Shown piece by piece: positions 62,477-64,000 of a stretch of 64,000 nt of DNA (within the stretch, counting starts at the first letter, position 1; each line of letters opens with the position of its first letter). The position numbers and the translations under genes were made by a program. The stretch spans positions 434,001-498,000 of the forward strand of contig JAPNUO010000001.1 of NCBI GenBank assembly GCA_026627065.1. The letters are read 5' to 3'. This DNA is from Bacillota bacterium. Lineage in GTDB: Bacteria > Bacillota > Sulfobacillia > Sulfobacillales > Sulfobacillaceae. The notes below the pieces were generated by a model. That model was not told the DNA's origin, did not search any database, and saw nothing but the letters and a program-made list of their open reading frames with translations.

Positions 62477-62884
62477 TTATGGCGCGTGATGGTAAGATCT
62501 GCGGACCGCCGCCCGCGTAGCCGTCGTCCACTCCGGGTGCGCCATCCAAAGTGCGCGAAAGCCGAAGAAAGTGTCAAACCAGCGCACGATCACCTCGGTG
62601 ACCTGAGACTCGCTTAGCGCGTCGGTATGCACGACCAAACGCGCCGCTGACCGCGCAACTCTTAGGCGCTGGAGTTCTTCGCGATAATGCGCCTCGGACC
62701 AGCTGACCCTTCGTCGCTTGCGCACCGTCTCCCAGCGGGCTCCTAGCCAAACCACCCAGGTTCCCGATCGACGGTATAACGTAGCCACTTGCGAATGCTC
62801 TTGGGCCACCCCTACCGCCTCGATCCCTGCTTCTTTGAGCCTCCAGCTCACCGTGCTCTTCCCGGCTGCACACACACCCACCAA
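62477..62884 (-). CDS. P-loop NTPase, kinase-like
   Basis: 135 residues if started at GTG 62884; the frame LVLVGVCAAGKSTVSWRL shows a Walker A (GVCAAGKST) right at the N-terminus, so a start a few codons earlier (CTG/TTG at 62893/62887) is possible. Then TWVVWLGARWETVRKRRRVS, ELQRLRVARSAARLVVHTDA (Asp), and a C-terminal helix. Size and order suggest an AAA-17/adenylate-kinase-like small kinase; substrate unknown. Third gene behind selB and the phosphatase, 10 nt from its stop. Confidence 0.7.
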   Translation of the reverse strand: MVGVCAAGKSTVSWRLKEAGIEAVGVAQEHSQVATLYRRSGTWVVWLGARWETVRKRRRVSWSEAHYREELQRLRVARSAARLVVHTDALSESQVTEVIVRWFDTFFGFRALWMAHPEWTTATRAAVRRSYHHAP

Positions 62885-62894
62885 GACCAGCCGC

Positions 62895-63602
62895 TCAACA
62901 GGGTATGCTGGCGTAAAGGCGCCGCAATCGGGACACGTCGTCGTCCTTCACCCCTAGAGCCATAATGCTAATGTCATCCGCGGGCCGCCCTTTCTCCAAC
63001 GCTAGAACAGCCTCCATCAAATCGTCTACATAATCCCTCAACTCGTCGACCGGGAGACGCTTGAGGCGCTCCTCCCAATCGGGCCACGAGAGCGAAACCC
63101 CGTAACGCCGGCCAGCCTGCAAGAATCCGTCCGAGTAAGTCAGCAGGATGCTCTCAGGCATGACGGGAAGCTCAGTCATTTCTGGCCGCGTCCGATGGTA
63201 TGTTCCGATAGACGATTGACCCCCTTCGAGGCGAAACACGGCATCCCCTTGACGCACCACCACCGGGCTCGGCGCATTACGGGCCACCACCAGGCTCTTG
63301 GTGTGCAGGTCCACCGACAGCAAGGCTAGGGTGGCCGTCACCCGCCCTTCTCGTGCTGTATAAAGCATATCTTGAACGGCCCGCGCTACCGCCCCGTCGC
63401 GCGACCCATCCGAGATGAGCTGCACGGCTTTCATGGCCACCATACGGCTAATCCGCCGCGCGGCCATGCCCGACCCTTGACCGTCGGCCAAAATCAGCGT
63501 CACGCCGCCCAACGGCCGCTCCACCAGTTCAATGCTATCACCGCTCGCGCCCACGCCGCCTTTGGGCACTTTGCTCCACGCAATTTCGATGCGATGCGTC
63601 AC
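62895..63602 (-). CDS. SpoIIE-type PP2C phosphatase (single domain)
   Basis: Metal-dependent Ser/Thr phosphatase, 235 residues. Metal-binding aspartates in LILADGQGSGMAARRISRMV, LTYSDGFLQAG and ADDISIMALGV; TATLALLSVDLHTKSLVVAR is the conserved core strand pair. No membrane or sensor domain, so it resembles RsbX/RsbU-like or the isolated SpoIIE catalytic domain, which act on anti-sigma antagonist proteins. GTG start overlaps the selB stop (GTGA), so it is coupled to selB. Confidence 0.9.
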   Translation of the reverse strand: MTHRIEIAWSKVPKGGVGASGDSIELVERPLGGVTLILADGQGSGMAARRISRMVAMKAVQLISDGSRDGAVARAVQDMLYTAREGRVTATLALLSVDLHTKSLVVARNAPSPVVVRQGDAVFRLEGGQSSIGTYHRTRPEMTELPVMPESILLTYSDGFLQAGRRYGVSLSWPDWEERLKRLPVDELRDYVDDLMEAVLALEKGRPADDISIMALGVKDDDVSRLRRLYASIPC

Positions 63603-64000
63603 GGCACCAACTCCCGCCGTTCACCGACGCGACGCGTCACATGATGCCGGTCGAGGAGCTCCAAAAACAGCACGGCATAGCGGCGGCTCACCCCCAAAAC
63701 GTCCTTCAGTTCGGCCGTAGTCAGGGCCGCCTGGGAGCGAAGAGCCTCGACCACCTTTTGGCGGCCCCATTCGTAGACCTCGTCAGCCAGCACCACGCCA
63801 TCCTCTAACCGATGCACCCGTCCCTGCTGGACCAAGAATTCCATGACATCCTCAAACCGCGAGCGGCTCAGACCGAGCGCTTTTTGAATGTCGCCAAAGT
63901 TCGGCGGGCGAAAGCCGCCCTGACGAATCGCGTCGTACACTTGTTCCACATCCCGGCGCTCCGCCTCCGACCACGGAGGAGCCTCCGGCGTCAAGCGCAC
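63599..64000 (-). CDS. selB: Selenocysteine elongation factor SelB, C-terminal part
   Basis: The last 133 residues, beginning outside the window. They form two winged helices: FGDIQKALGLSRSRFEDVME with GRVHRLEDGVVLADEVYEWG, then TTAELKDVLGVSRRYAVLFL and LELLDRHHVTRRVGERRELV. This ending (LGxSRxYAxxxLExLDxxxVTRRVGxxR) is the SelB winged-helix 4 that reads the bacterial SECIS RNA. The GTPase domain is outside the window. Supports selenoprotein synthesis, hence the UGA in 19606-20256. Confidence 0.9.
   Translation of the reverse strand: MRLTPEAPPWSEAERRDVEQVYDAIRQGGFRPPNFGDIQKALGLSRSRFEDVMEFLVQQGRVHRLEDGVVLADEVYEWGRQKVVEALRSQAALTTAELKDVLGVSRRYAVLFLELLDRHHVTRRVGERRELVP

Noticed and set aside
1..64000. 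tRNA or rRNA genes and CRISPR arrays
   Set aside because: Looked for cloverleaf and CCA-adjacent patterns, rRNA conserved cores and spaced repeats by eye on both strands; none was found. A tRNA scan would be more sensitive.

Overview
The window looks like the chromosome of a spore-forming, GC-rich Firmicute of the Sulfobacillus type (acidophilic, moderately thermophilic). This is inferred from an intact pro-sigmaK gene, Firmicute gene neighbourhoods (hisS-aspS-6S RNA-rarA, mltG-yrzB/ruvX-ireB-alaS, sufCDSUB), a thermophile-type protein disulfide oxidoreductase, and the style of the insertion sequences. The species cannot be fixed from sequence alone. The right edge carries the C-terminus of SelB, so the cell should decode UGA as selenocysteine.

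Layout. 1-3575 (minus strand): aroK, aroC, a prepilin peptidase, aroE and a YqeG-type HAD phosphatase. 3576-9252 (plus): a complete sufCDSUB iron-sulfur assembly operon ending in a Rieske ferredoxin, with a good promoter and an IscR-like operator. 9275-10015: sigK. 10016-19065: an accessory region with IS relics, a split AbiEii-type toxin operon, a PIN toxin whose antitoxin needs a -1 frameshift, a lone PD-(D/E)XK-like protein, and a truncated second beta clamp broken by a TnpB relic. 19066-20256: a CsoR/CstR-like repressor facing a PDO-like thioredoxin-fold gene. That gene's active-site CxxC is encoded UxxC by an in-frame TGA followed by a bacterial-SECIS-like hairpin; this is the most striking item in the window. 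20377-33577: mostly core genes (patatin, mutY, a degenerate PBP-like protein, mltG, a ruvX-yrzB fusion, ireB, alaS, AI-2E permease, mnmA, an Rrf2/IscR regulator, a beta-propeller lipoprotein).

33793-35043 is an IS605-type relic plus decayed DNA. 35044-51964 is core again (sdhCAB, rarA, threonine aldolase, trxA, a 6S RNA candidate, DUF3243, a holin-like protein, aspS, hisS, dtd, relA, apt, a CDF transporter, secD/secF). 52022-60338 is a graveyard of mobile and defence-like genes: IS3, IS66, IS605 and IS1634 fragments, a broken PLD protein, a 2TM/Pycsar-like membrane protein with a small Pro-rich partner, a repeat-plus-Mrr nuclease and a helicase, nearly all frameshifted. 60525-61715 is a secreted collagen-like protein. 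62477-64000 holds selB (partial), a SpoIIE-type phosphatase and a P-loop protein in one minus-strand operon.

Connections: the suf operon, the Rrf2 protein and mnmA form a plausible iron-sulfur/thio-transfer circuit. SelB at the edge supports the UGA-interrupted oxidoreductase. Cell-wall genes (mltG and a PBP-like pseudoenzyme) sit together. The translation and stringent-response block (aspS, hisS, dtd, relA, apt) is ordinary and intact. Family calls were made by reading translations, with no database search.
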